Below, one piece after another: positions 1 through 8,618 of a stretch of DNA of 14,969 nt. The stretch's first letter is position 1; each line of letters starts with the position of its first letter. The position numbers and the translations under genes are program-made. This DNA is from Actinomycetota bacterium (GTDB taxonomy: Bacteria > Actinomycetota > Actinomycetes > Nanopelagicales > Nanopelagicaceae), in contig CANNDP010000017.1 of assembly GCA_947503395.1 (NCBI GenBank), positions 1 through 14,969 on the forward strand, written 5' to 3'. A model generated the notes under the pieces. That model was not told where the DNA came from, did not search any database, and was given only the letters and a program-made list of their open reading frames with translations.

Positions 1-138
1 TTTGCCGATGGGGTGATTGTGGGCTCAGCATTTATTAAGTTAGTACTACAGGCTCCTGATATCGCCCAGGCATGCAAAAGCGTAACCTTGCTAGCCCGCG
101 AGTTGTCTGATGGGGTCAGACAGGGCCGAGTCGGCTAG
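1..138 (+). CDS. trpA: Tryptophan synthase alpha subunit, C-terminal end (partial)
   Basis: This is the last 45 codons of a gene that begins upstream of the window, ending in TAG. TrpA cleaves indole-3-glycerol phosphate to indole and glyceraldehyde 3-phosphate and passes indole to TrpB in the cytoplasmic alpha2-beta2 complex. The visible start, FADGVIVGSAFIK, matches the conserved phosphate-binding segment near the end of the TIM barrel (A-D-G-V-I-V-G-S-A). The rest forms the final helix. The 64 bases that follow contain no convincing terminator, so read-through into the next gene is possible. The call rests on one short but very characteristic motif. Confidence 0.9.
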   Translation, partial: FADGVIVGSAFIKLVLQAPDIAQACKSVTLLARELSDGVRQGRVG

Positions 139-187
139 TTTCTAGAACTTGGTTTAGACTTACAGCTATTCGAAGTCAGGAAAATCT

Positions 188-194
188 AAAGGAG
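188..194 (+). promoter_or_regulatory. Ribosome binding site deciding the GTG start at 203
   Basis: AAAGGAG lies 8 bases before the GTG at 203. It supports that start over downstream alternatives, and the start keeps the basic N-terminal segment before the membrane helix. The 139-187 stretch holds only weak promoter-like matches (for example TAGACT at 155-160) that I would not call. Confidence 0.7.
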
Positions 195-202
195 TAGGAA
201 TA

Positions 203-949
203 GTGCCAAAAGAACCGCGCCAAAGAAAAGTAAGTAACTCTGCTAAATCTGGAGATACTGTCACGAGAAATATTGTGATTGGCATGATTGCACTTGTGGT
301 CTTATCTGGAGTTATCTTCACTGTTTTGGATAAGAGATCTGGTTCTAGCTCTGCACTTCCTGCATCGATTGAGAGTATTTCAAGTGCTAACAATGGTGAG
401 CCTTTAACTCCAACGATTTCTCCCGAGGCAGATTATGGTGTGGTCTTTAACGCCGATAGCCCACTAAAAATTGATGTCTGGGAAGATTTTCAATGCCCAT
501 ATTGCAAGTTCTTTGAAGATGCGATGGGTGATTACCTAGGAACTTTAATTAGAGAGAAGCAGGCAGAAGTTACCTACCACATGGCATCATTTCTAGGCCA
601 GGAGTCAGTTCGCGCCTCCAACGCTGCAAATTGCGCAGTGCCTGAGGGAAGATTTATTGAGTATCACAGAGCGCTCTTTGATATCCAAGGCGGGGAGAAC
701 AGCGGGCTATTTTCTAACAAGAATCTAGTTGAAATTGGCACGCGCCTTGGAATAACTAGTGAGAGCTTTGCCAACTGCGTCAACAACAATGAATCAGGTG
801 ATGTAGTTGAAAACGTAGCATCTTCAATGAAGAAAAATGGCGTTGAAGGAACTCCTACTGTATTTATCAACGGCAAGCCGTGGAATCGCACCACCTCTGA
901 ATTTAGACTAGAGGAGTTTAAGGCGGCGGTCGAAGCAGCTAAGCAGTGA
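203..949 (+). CDS. Membrane-anchored DsbA-like thiol-disulfide oxidoreductase
   Basis: The 248-residue protein is built like actinobacterial DsbA/thioredoxin_4-family extracytoplasmic oxidoreductases. It has a basic cytoplasmic N-terminus (1-22), one membrane helix (about 23-42), a low-complexity linker (45-75) and a thioredoxin-fold domain. The active site is CPYC at 98-101 after DVWEDFQ. The cis-proline loop is GTPTVFING, with Pro218. A second cysteine pair (C144, C192) lies in the helical insertion and may form a structural disulfide. The protein probably oxidises or isomerises cysteines in exported proteins. The start is GTG with a good Shine-Dalgarno sequence. Its stop overlaps the lgt start by four bases (GTGA), so the two are probably translationally coupled. 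Both act on exported proteins. The exact redox role (oxidase or isomerase) cannot be read from the sequence. Confidence 0.88.
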   Translation: MPKEPRQRKVSNSAKSGDTVTRNIVIGMIALVVLSGVIFTVLDKRSGSSSALPASIESISSANNGEPLTPTISPEADYGVVFNADSPLKIDVWEDFQCPYCKFFEDAMGDYLGTLIREKQAEVTYHMASFLGQESVRASNAANCAVPEGRFIEYHRALFDIQGGENSGLFSNKNLVEIGTRLGITSESFANCVNNNESGDVVENVASSMKKNGVEGTPTVFINGKPWNRTTSEFRLEEFKAAVEAAKQ

Positions 950-1767
950 TCTTTGCTGCTATTCCTTCTCCAACTCAATCTCAAATAGAGATTGGTCCAC
1001 TAACATTTCATTTCTATGCGCTAAGCATCATCGCTGGGATCGTAGCTGCTGTATATATTGGTAATAGAAGGTATGTCGCACTTGGTGGCAGAGCAGGTGT
1101 AGTTAGCGATGTAGCAATTTATGCAGTTCCATTCGGAATTATTGGCGGTCGCCTCTATCACGTGATTTCTTCTCCTCAGGCGTATTTTGGAGTCAATGGT
1201 GATCCACTAAGTGCCCTCTATATTTGGCAGGGCGGTCTTGGTATATGGGGCGCAATCTCCCTTGGACTTCTTGGCGCATACATTGGATATCGCAGGAATA
1301 AATCTCGAGGCGATATTGCTTTTGCAAGCTTTGCTGATGCGCTAGCTCCAGGTCTGCTAATAGCTCAAGGTCTTGGCCGCTGGGGAAATTGGTTTAATAA
1401 AGAACTTTTTGGACGAGAGCTAAATGCGCCATGGGCCCTTGAAATTCCAGCTTCCTATCGCCCGATTGGGTATTCCAGCGTCGAGACATTTCATCCAGTA
1501 TTTCTATATGAATCGATCTGGTGCTTTATCGCAGCCTTAATTTTGATCAAAACGGGATCGAGTAGGAAGTTTGCTCCAGGTTCAATTTTTGCTCTCTACG
1601 TCGCCCTTTACTGTCTAGCAAGAGCCCTAATTGAGACGATTAGAATCGATGAAGCGAATTTAATTTTTGGCGTCAGGCTCAATGTTTGGACCAGCGTTGT
1701 GCTGCTCTTTGCCTCTCTTATCTACTTGCGTCAGAATCAATTACCGAAAGAATCGAGTGTAAAGTAA
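946..1767 (+). CDS. lgt: Prolipoprotein diacylglyceryl transferase
   Basis: Lgt is an integral membrane enzyme. It transfers diacylglycerol from phosphatidylglycerol to the lipobox cysteine of prolipoproteins, the first step of lipoprotein maturation. The 273 residues show multiple hydrophobic helices. The Lgt signature at 144-157 (GRWGNWFNKELFGR) includes the catalytically important Arg145. HPVFLYE lies at 183-189, and the late Arg226/Glu230 pair corresponds to R239/E243 of the E. coli enzyme. The position of E. coli His103 is Trp101 here (GGLGIWGA). From memory this is usual in actinobacterial Lgt. The GTG start overlaps the upstream stop by four bases and has only a weak ribosome binding site, so initiation probably depends on coupling. 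A spacer of four bases separates it from the next gene. Confidence 0.96.
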   Translation: MIFAAIPSPTQSQIEIGPLTFHFYALSIIAGIVAAVYIGNRRYVALGGRAGVVSDVAIYAVPFGIIGGRLYHVISSPQAYFGVNGDPLSALYIWQGGLGIWGAISLGLLGAYIGYRRNKSRGDIAFASFADALAPGLLIAQGLGRWGNWFNKELFGRELNAPWALEIPASYRPIGYSSVETFHPVFLYESIWCFIAALILIKTGSSRKFAPGSIFALYVALYCLARALIETIRIDEANLIFGVRLNVWTSVVLLFASLIYLRQNQLPKESSVK

Positions 1768-1771
1768 CGAC

Positions 1772-2479
1772 ATGAGCCAATCTGAATTAGAGATTAGAAA
1801 TTCTGAGCATCGCACTCATAGATCAGGGTGGCTAAGAGCTGCTGTATTAGGCGTTAATGATGGGCTAGTTTCAACTGCAGCGTTAATGATTGGAATTGTC
1901 TCTGCACAAAAAAATGATTTTGTCTTAACTGTTGGTCTAGCAGGAATTGCAGCAGGAGCGATGTCAATGGCTGTTGGCGAATATGTCTCGGTTAGATCGC
2001 AGAACGATATTGAAGAGTCAGATCGAATCTTGGAGCTGGAGCATCATCGAATTGATCCAGTTGGAGAATTAGAGGAATTAACTCAGATCTATCAATCAAG
2101 AGGACTATCTAGAGCAACAGCGGAGAAAGTTGCTCAAGAGCTTCATGCCCATGATGCACTCGGGGCTCATCTACGAGATGAATTGGGCCAATATGAATTA
2201 ACTAAGGCTCGTCCAATGCAGGCAGCAATTGCCTCGGCACTTAGCTTCACACTTGGGGGAGCCATTCCTCTTATTGGAGCTCTTGCCCCAAGTCTTGGCG
2301 GGAAAGCAGTTTCAATTGTTGCAATTACATTCTTTGGCCTGCTAATTGCCGGAGTAATTAGCGCAAAAACTTCAGGTTCGCCGATATGGCGACCAACCCT
2401 TCGAATCCTGCTTGGTGGCGCTCTAGGAATGGCGATCACCGCATCAGTGGGTCAGATTGCCCATATCTCTGGGCTCTAG
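1772..2479 (+). CDS. VIT1/CCC1-family Fe2+/Mn2+ transporter
   Basis: This 235-residue membrane protein resembles the vacuolar iron transporter (VIT1/CCC1) family, whose members move Fe2+ or Mn2+ out of the cytoplasm, usually in exchange for protons. Family marks are LRAAVLGVNDGLVSTAAL at 21-38 in the first helix and the second-helix motif AGAMSMAVGEYVS at 61-73 with Met64, Met66 and Glu70. A hydrophilic, glutamate-rich segment (about 81-141; E88, E90, E99, E101, E102, E118, E123) sits where plant VIT1 has its metal-binding domain. Three hydrophobic helices follow (about 150-172, 178-198, 209-231). It starts at ATG four bases after lgt and is probably in the same transcript. Bacterial members often handle Mn2+ or Fe2+ detoxification; the metal cannot be decided here. 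Confidence 0.88.
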   Translation: MSQSELEIRNSEHRTHRSGWLRAAVLGVNDGLVSTAALMIGIVSAQKNDFVLTVGLAGIAAGAMSMAVGEYVSVRSQNDIEESDRILELEHHRIDPVGELEELTQIYQSRGLSRATAEKVAQELHAHDALGAHLRDELGQYELTKARPMQAAIASALSFTLGGAIPLIGALAPSLGGKAVSIVAITFFGLLIAGVISAKTSGSPIWRPTLRILLGGALGMAITASVGQIAHISGL

Positions 2480-2600
2480 CACGCGCCAAAAAAGCTACTT
2501 CTTGATAGATTAACGCTCCTCTAAGGGCCGTCGTTGTCCCAGTAACTTCGAGAACAAGATAAGAAAAAATCGGAGCAAACTATTTTTATGGGAGCGATAA
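2480..2600 (+). promoter_or_regulatory. Intergenic region with likely gltBD promoter
   Basis: This 121-base gap is the largest break in the first half of the window and probably starts the glutamate synthase transcript. The best core promoter candidate is TTGTCC (2534-2539), an 18-base spacer and GATAAG (2558-2563), which would give a leader of about 30 bases. The Shine-Dalgarno sequence GGGAG (2590-2594) lies six bases before the GTG start of gltB and decides it; the ATG at 2588 is out of frame. I see no clear terminator for the upstream gene and no recognisable nitrogen-regulator operator. The promoter match is modest. Confidence 0.4.
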
Positions 2601-5600
2601 GTGGTCTTCTCATCTCTACCTAAGGCAGTGGGTCTCTATGACCCTGCCAACGAGCATGATGCTTGTGGTGTTGCGATGGTGGCTACCCTCAATAAAGTTG
2701 CAACTCACGAGATTATTGCAAAAGGTTTAGTTGCCTTAAGAAACTTAGAGCATCGAGGCGCATCAGGGGCTGAAGTTAATAGCGGTGATGGCGCTGGAAT
2801 TCTAATTTGTATTCCTGATCAATTCTTCCGAGCAGTTCTTCCATTTGGGTTGCCAGCGCCGCTTAGCTATGCGGCTGGAGTTGTTTTCTTGCCAAAGAAT
2901 TTTGCGAATAAATTACGAATTGAGCAGATTGCAAACGAGGAGAATCTAAAAGTTCTTGGTTGGCGCAAGCTGCCAATTAACTCATCATCCCTTGGAGCCA
3001 CCGCTTTATCGGTAATGCCTGAGTTCGAACAGATATTTGTTTCATCCCAGGATGGAGTTAGTGATTTAGATTTAGATCGAAGAGCATTCTGCTTTAGAAA
3101 GAGAGTTGAGCATGAACTCTCAATTTATTTTTCTTCGCTCTCGAGTAGGACGATTGTCTATAAAGGAATGCTCACTACTGGGCAATTAGAGGAATTCTTT
3201 CCAGATCTCTCAGATCCGCGTTTAGTGTCACCTCTTGCTCTAGTTCACTCAAGATTTTCTACCAATACTTTTCCATCTTGGCCACTTGCCCATCCCTATC
3301 GATTCATTGCTCATAATGGGGAGATAAATACGGTTAGAGGAAATCGCAATTGGATGGCAGCTCGCGAAGCGCTCCTTGAAAGTGATCTGATCCCTGGCGA
3401 TATTTCTCGACTATTTCCAATAGTTGATCCATCTGGAAGTGATTCGGCCTCCTTTGATGAGGTGTTAGAGCTTCTTTATCTGGGCGGGCGCAGCCTTGCA
3501 CATTCCATTCTTATGATGATTCCAGAGGCTTGGGAAAATCACGAAACAATGCCTGAGAAATTAAAAGACTTCTATCGTTTCCATGCTTCTTTAATGGAGC
3601 CATGGGATGGACCAGCTTGCGTTACCTTCACAGATGGAAAGCAGATTGGCGCAGTATTGGATCGAAATGGATTGCGTCCATCTCGCTACTGGGTCACAGA
3701 TGATGGTTTGGTAGTGCTGGCAAGTGAAGTTGGCGTGTTAGATATTCCGCAAGAAAAAGTTATTCGCAAGGGAAGACTTCAACCAGGCCGCATGTTCCTT
3801 GTTGATATCCAATCTGGTCGCATCATCGAGGATGAAGAGATTAAGCAGAGCCTTGCAACTAACGCTCCTTATGGTGAATGGCTCCATGCCGGAATTGTGC
3901 GCCTCTCTGATTTACCAGCTCGAGAGCACATCATTTATCCACACTCATCTGTTTTAAGAAGACAGCGCGCATTTGGTTATACCGAAGAAGAGTTAAGAAT
4001 GATTGTCACTCCGATGGCAAAAAGTGGAATTGAACCAATCGGATCTATGGGAACTGATACTCCGATTGCAGCTCTCTCTGCTAAGCCGCGACTCTTGTTT
4101 GATTACTTCTCGCAGCTCTTTGCACAAGTAACAAATCCACCACTTGATGCAATTAGAGAGGAGCTAGTTACCTCACTTGGGGGATCCATTGGACCAGAAC
4201 ATAATCTTCTAGATCCAGGCCCAGCATCGTGTAGACAGATTTCTTTGGCCTTTCCAGTTATAGATAATGATGAACTTGCAAAAATAATTAACGTCAATGC
4301 TGATAACAATCATCCAGGGCTCTCTACCTATGTAATACGCGGCCTCTTTCCAATCTCTAGAGGCGGACAAGGTTTGCAAGAGAGAATTGAGGAGATTCGA
4401 GCTGAGGTCTCTGAGGCAATCTCTCAAGGAGCCCGAATTATCATTCTCTCTGATCGTGATGGAGATGCTGAGAATGCACCGATTCCATCCCTACTTCTAA
4501 CCTCGGCAGTGCATCATCACCTCATTCGCGAGAAAACAAGAACTAAAGTTGGATTAGTTGTTGAAAGTGGTGAGGTAAGAGAAGTTCACCACGTTGCGCT
4601 TTTAATTGGCTACGGAGCTGCTGCGGTAAATCCATATCTAGCCATGGAGAGCGCTGAGGATTTAGTTTTAACTGGAGTTATTACAGGCATTACGCCAGAG
4701 AAGGCAGTTAAGAATTTAATTAAGTCATTGGGCAAAGGCGTTTTAAAAGTTATGTCCAAGATGGGAATATCAACGATTGCCTCCTACACCGGTGCGCAAG
4801 TCTTTGAAGCAATCGGTTTATCACAAGCATTAGTCAATGAATACTTTGTTGGAACAACTTCGCGCCTTGGCGGGGTAGATCTTGAAGTAATTGCTCAAGA
4901 AACAATTGCGCGCCATCACATCGCATATCCTCCTGGGGGAGAAGTTCCAGGATCTAAACGCCTTCCAATTGGTGGGGAGTATCAATGGAGGCGAGATGGC
5001 GAACCTCATCTCTTTGATCCAGAGACTGTCTTTGCTCTCCAACATGCCACAAGATCAAAGCGCTATGACATCTTCCAGAGATATACCAAGCGAGTAGATG
5101 ATCAATCTAAATCTTTGATGACGCTTCGCGGTCTCTTCACCTTTAAGCAAGGACTAAGAAAACCATTAGCTATAGATGAAGTTGAGCCTGTTTCAGAAAT
5201 TGTTAAGAGGTTTTCAACTGGAGCTATGTCCTATGGCTCAATCTCGCAAGAAGCACATGAAACGCTAGCAATTGCTATGAATCGAATCGGCGCTAAATCA
5301 AATACTGGAGAAGGCGGCGAAGATCCTGAGCGTTTCATTCCTCAAGCCAATGGCGATTCAGCAAGATCTGCAATCAAGCAAGTTGCTTCAGGAAGATTTG
5401 GTGTAACAAGTGAGTATTTAGTAAATGCCGATGATATTCAGATAAAGATGGCGCAAGGAGCTAAACCTGGAGAAGGTGGGCAATTGCCTGGAAATAAAAT
5501 TTACCCCTGGATCGCCAAGGTTCGATACTCAACTCCTGGAGTTGGCTTAATCTCGCCGCCGCCACATCATGATATTTACTCGATTGAAGATTTAGCTCAA

Positions 5601-7118
5601 CTAATTCACGATTTAAAGAATGCAAATAACAGAGCGCGTATCCATGTAAAACTCGTGGCTGAAGTTGGAGTCGGCACTGTTGCAGCAGGAGTTAGCAAGG
5701 CGCATGCCGATGTTGTTTTAATCTCTGGCCATGATGGTGGAACTGGAGCATCTCCACTAACTTCCCTCAAACATGCCGGCGCTCCGTGGGAGCTAGGTCT
5801 TGCTGAAACCCAACAGACTCTGATGCTAAATGGACTAAGAGATCGCATCGTGGTTCAAACCGATGGACAGATGAAGACAGGAAGAGATGTGGTTATTGCC
5901 GCCCTGCTTGGAGCAGAGGAATTTGGTTTTGCTACCGCGCCACTAGTGGTTTCAGGTTGTGTGATGATGCGAGTCTGTCACTTAGATACCTGCCCAGTTG
6001 GTGTTGCAACTCAAAATCCAGAGCTAAGAAAACGCTTTACTGGAAAGCCAGAATTCGTTGAAACTTTCTTTGAATACATTGCTCAGGAGGTAAGAGAGAT
6101 TCTTGCAAGCCTAGGTTTTAGAAGTCTTAGCGAAGCAGTCGGCGCAGTTGAAAGTCTAGAAACTTCTGCTGCAGTGGAGCATTGGAAGGCAAGTGGACTT
6201 GATTTATCACCAATTCTTGCTGCGCCAGAATCAGCATCAGGATCTGCGCGTAGAAATACCACGACTCAAGATCATGGGCTTGAAGCTGCTCTAGATAATG
6301 AGCTAATAAAACTTTCACAGATCGCCTTAGAAAGTAAGTCTCCAATTAAATTGCAGATGAAGATTAGAAATGGTAATCGAACAGTTGGAACGATGCTGGG
6401 CTCTGAAATTACTAGAAAATATGGCGGTCAAGGCCTTGCCGATGACACAATTGATATCACCTTCCATGGCTCTGCAGGTCAATCGCTAGGAGCATTTATT
6501 CCACGCGGGCTCACTCTTCGCCTCTATGGAGATACCAATGATTATCTTGGAAAGGGGCTATCTGGCGGTCGAGTAATTCTTCGCCCTGATGAGAAGGCAA
6601 AGTTTGCTTCCCATGAAAATGTAATTGCTGGAAATGTTATTGGGTATGGCGCTACTCAAGGGGAGATTTTTGTAAGAGGAATAGTGGGCGAGAGATTCTG
6701 TGTAAGAAACTCTGGAGCGCTAGCTGTTGTTGAGGGTGTTGGCGATCATGGCTGCGAATATATGACCGGTGGAACTGTGGTCATTCTTGGCAGAACAGGG
6801 CGAAACTTTGCAGCTGGCATGTCAGGTGGCCGAGCATTTGTTCTTGATTTAATCCCATCGCTAGTAAATACCGAGATGGTGGATGTTTTATCTATCCCTA
6901 AAGACCAAGAGGAGAAACTCAAATCCATACTCTCTCGTTTCCATGCAGAGACTGGTTCTTTAATTGCTCATGAATTACTTGGCAATTGGCAGGTAGCATT
7001 GAAGAGATTCTCACTTGTGATGCCAAGGGATTATGCCAAGGTGCTGGCAGTAATTGATAAGGCAGAGCGCGAAGGAAAATCATCTGATGATGCAATTATG
7101 GAGGCGCTAAATGGCTGA
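2601..7118 (+). CDS. gltB: Glutamate synthase (NADPH) large subunit
   Basis: GltB converts glutamine plus 2-oxoglutarate to two glutamates, using electrons from GltD; it is the GOGAT half of ammonium assimilation. The 1505 residues match the usual alpha-subunit length. Domains in order: a class II glutamine amidotransferase domain whose nucleophile is Cys22 (NEHDACGVAM), so a 21-residue propeptide must be removed, with RFSTN (218-222) and HNGEIN (238-243); a central domain (about 460-770); the FMN-binding synthase barrel (about 810-1190) with AKPGEGGQ at 954-961; and the GXGXG beta-helix domain (about 1250-1450). The 3Fe-4S ligands C1120, C1126 and C1131 show the expected spacing. The start is GTG with ribosome binding site GGGAG. 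It overlaps gltD by eight bases. No key residue is missing. Confidence 0.98.
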   Translation: MVFSSLPKAVGLYDPANEHDACGVAMVATLNKVATHEIIAKGLVALRNLEHRGASGAEVNSGDGAGILICIPDQFFRAVLPFGLPAPLSYAAGVVFLPKNFANKLRIEQIANEENLKVLGWRKLPINSSSLGATALSVMPEFEQIFVSSQDGVSDLDLDRRAFCFRKRVEHELSIYFSSLSSRTIVYKGMLTTGQLEEFFPDLSDPRLVSPLALVHSRFSTNTFPSWPLAHPYRFIAHNGEINTVRGNRNWMAAREALLESDLIPGDISRLFPIVDPSGSDSASFDEVLELLYLGGRSLAHSILMMIPEAWENHETMPEKLKDFYRFHASLMEPWDGPACVTFTDGKQIGAVLDRNGLRPSRYWVTDDGLVVLASEVGVLDIPQEKVIRKGRLQPGRMFLVDIQSGRIIEDEEIKQSLATNAPYGEWLHAGIVRLSDLPAREHIIYPHSSVLRRQRAFGYTEEELRMIVTPMAKSGIEPIGSMGTDTPIAALSAKPRLLFDYFSQLFAQVTNPPLDAIREELVTSLGGSIGPEHNLLDPGPASCRQISLAFPVIDNDELAKIINVNADNNHPGLSTYVIRGLFPISRGGQGLQERIEEIRAEVSEAISQGARIIILSDRDGDAENAPIPSLLLTSAVHHHLIREKTRTKVGLVVESGEVREVHHVALLIGYGAAAVNPYLAMESAEDLVLTGVITGITPEKAVKNLIKSLGKGVLKVMSKMGISTIASYTGAQVFEAIGLSQALVNEYFVGTTSRLGGVDLEVIAQETIARHHIAYPPGGEVPGSKRLPIGGEYQWRRDGEPHLFDPETVFALQHATRSKRYDIFQRYTKRVDDQSKSLMTLRGLFTFKQGLRKPLAIDEVEPVSEIVKRFSTGAMSYGSISQEAHETLAIAMNRIGAKSNTGEGGEDPERFIPQANGDSARSAIKQVASGRFGVTSEYLVNADDIQIKMAQGAKPGEGGQLPGNKIYPWIAKVRYSTPGVGLISPPPHHDIYSIEDLAQLIHDLKNANNRARIHVKLVAEVGVGTVAAGVSKAHADVVLISGHDGGTGASPLTSLKHAGAPWELGLAETQQTLMLNGLRDRIVVQTDGQMKTGRDVVIAALLGAEEFGFATAPLVVSGCVMMRVCHLDTCPVGVATQNPELRKRFTGKPEFVETFFEYIAQEVREILASLGFRSLSEAVGAVESLETSAAVEHWKASGLDLSPILAAPESASGSARRNTTTQDHGLEAALDNELIKLSQIALESKSPIKLQMKIRNGNRTVGTMLGSEITRKYGGQGLADDTIDITFHGSAGQSLGAFIPRGLTLRLYGDTNDYLGKGLSGGRVILRPDEKAKFASHENVIAGNVIGYGATQGEIFVRGIVGERFCVRNSGALAVVEGVGDHGCEYMTGGTVVILGRTGRNFAAGMSGGRAFVLDLIPSLVNTEMVDVLSIPKDQEEKLKSILSRFHAETGSLIAHELLGNWQVALKRFSLVMPRDYAKVLAVIDKAEREGKSSDDAIMEALNG

Positions 7119-8571
7119 TCCCCGTGGCTTTCTAAATACTGGAAGAGAAGTTCCAAAACGTCGCCCAGTAGATGTTCGAATCAGAGATTGGCGTGAGGTT
7201 TATGAGGAGCAAGAGTTCTCATCTCTTCAAAAGCAAGCAGGAAGGTGTATGGATTGTGGAATTCCTTTCTGTCATCAGGGCTGTCCATTAGGAAATTTAA
7301 TTCCAGAGTGGAATGACTTGATTTGGCGAAATGAAAAGGTAGATGCGCTAGATCGCCTCCATGCAACTAATAATTTCCCTGAATTTACTGGACGGCTTTG
7401 CCCTGCTCCCTGCGAAACAGCTTGTGTTCTGGGTATTAATCAAGATCCAGTGACTATCAAACAAGTTGAGTTAAGAATTATTGAAGAGGGATTTCAAAGT
7501 GGAAATGTGAAGCCGCTGCAACCAGATCGCATGACTGGCAAAACCATTGCAGTTATTGGCTCAGGGCCGGCAGGTCTTGCCGCAGCCCAGCAATTAACTA
7601 GAGCAGGTCATACTGTTGTGGTCTATGAAAAAGGCGAGAAAGTTGGAGGATTACTCCGCTATGGCATTCCGGAATTTAAAATGGAGAAGGCAATTCTTGA
7701 TCGCCGCATAAACCAGATGCAGCGCGAAGGAACAAGATTTAGAGCAGGAGTTAATGTTGGAGTTGATATCAGCGCTGCAGAGCTTCGCACTAAATATGAC
7801 GCAATAGTTTTAGCTGTAGGGGCGACTCAGTGGCGTGAACTCGATATCCCGGGAAGATCACTTAATGGCGTTTATCAAGCGATGGAATATCTGCCATGGG
7901 GAAACAAGCAAGCCCTCAATGAATTACCTTCTGAGCAGCCACCGATTAATGCCAAGGGTAAAAATGTAATCATTTTAGGTGGGGGAGATACTGGCGCTGA
8001 TTGTCTAGGAACTGCAATCCGTCAAGGAGCTGCAAGTGTTACTCAAATTGAGATTATGCCAAGGCCAAGTGATGAGCGCTCTGACTCACAGCCATGGCCA
8101 ACTTATCCAATGACTTATCGAGTAAGTAGCGCGCATGAGGAATCAGGCGAGCGGCTTTATTCAATATCGACTGAAGAATTTATTGGTGATAGCGCTGGGC
8201 AATTGACTGCCTTGAAAATAGTTGAGACAAAGTATGTTGATGGAAAGTTTGAAAAAGTTCCAGGGACTTCAAGGGACCTTCCAGCAGATATGGTCTTACT
8301 AGCCATGGGCTTTACTGGCCCTGAGAAGAATGAATTAGTAAAGGCGCTCGAGTTAAAACTTGATCCTCGCGGAAATATTGCTCGGGATAATTCATATCGC
8401 ACCAATGTTGATTCGGTCTATATCTGCGGTGATGCAGGACGTGGTCAATCGCTAATTGTTTGGGCGATTGCAGAGGGGAGAAGCGCTGCTTCCGCAGTAG
8501 ATGCAGATCTAATGGGACATACGCAGTTGCCATCGCCGATTGAGCCAACTGCTCGACCACTAACGGTTTAA
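7111..8571 (+). CDS. gltD: Glutamate synthase (NADPH) small subunit
   Basis: GltD is the beta subunit. It oxidises NADPH on its FAD and passes electrons through iron-sulfur clusters to the large subunit. Two N-terminal cysteine clusters are visible: C46, C49, C54, C58 (CMDCGIPFCHQGC) and C97, C101, C105 (CPAPCETAC). These correspond to the 4Fe-4S sites of the adrenodoxin-reductase-like beta subunits. The FAD fold begins at about 145 with VIGSGPAGLAAAQ. The NADPH-binding fold carries ILGGGDTGADC at 287-297. The C-terminal FAD contact is ICGDAGRGQSLIVWAIAEGR. Its 486 residues are normal for the family. The ATG lies inside the end of gltB (eight-base overlap), which supports coupled, equimolar synthesis of the two subunits. 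Confidence 0.98.
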   Translation: MADPRGFLNTGREVPKRRPVDVRIRDWREVYEEQEFSSLQKQAGRCMDCGIPFCHQGCPLGNLIPEWNDLIWRNEKVDALDRLHATNNFPEFTGRLCPAPCETACVLGINQDPVTIKQVELRIIEEGFQSGNVKPLQPDRMTGKTIAVIGSGPAGLAAAQQLTRAGHTVVVYEKGEKVGGLLRYGIPEFKMEKAILDRRINQMQREGTRFRAGVNVGVDISAAELRTKYDAIVLAVGATQWRELDIPGRSLNGVYQAMEYLPWGNKQALNELPSEQPPINAKGKNVIILGGGDTGADCLGTAIRQGAASVTQIEIMPRPSDERSDSQPWPTYPMTYRVSSAHEESGERLYSISTEEFIGDSAGQLTALKIVETKYVDGKFEKVPGTSRDLPADMVLLAMGFTGPEKNELVKALELKLDPRGNIARDNSYRTNVDSVYICGDAGRGQSLIVWAIAEGRSAASAVDADLMGHTQLPSPIEPTARPLTV

Positions 8572-8618
8572 TTCCTTGCTAATTACTCTTATGCCAAATA
8601 AGGCAATAAAGTAAGCAC

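Noticed and set aside
166..984. Reverse-strand frames overlapping the DsbA-like gene
   Set aside because: They are antisense to a gene with clear motifs and have no family features of their own.
4103..5097. Several open frames of 68-72 codons on both strands inside gltB
   Set aside because: They lie wholly inside a well-supported gltB, encode no recognisable protein and lack convincing start signals; they are shadows of its codon pattern.
8589..8609. Hairpin before pyk as a riboswitch or ANTAR site
   Set aside because: It is a single bulged stem with loop AAATAA, which lacks the conserved G at position 4, and no second hairpin accompanies it.
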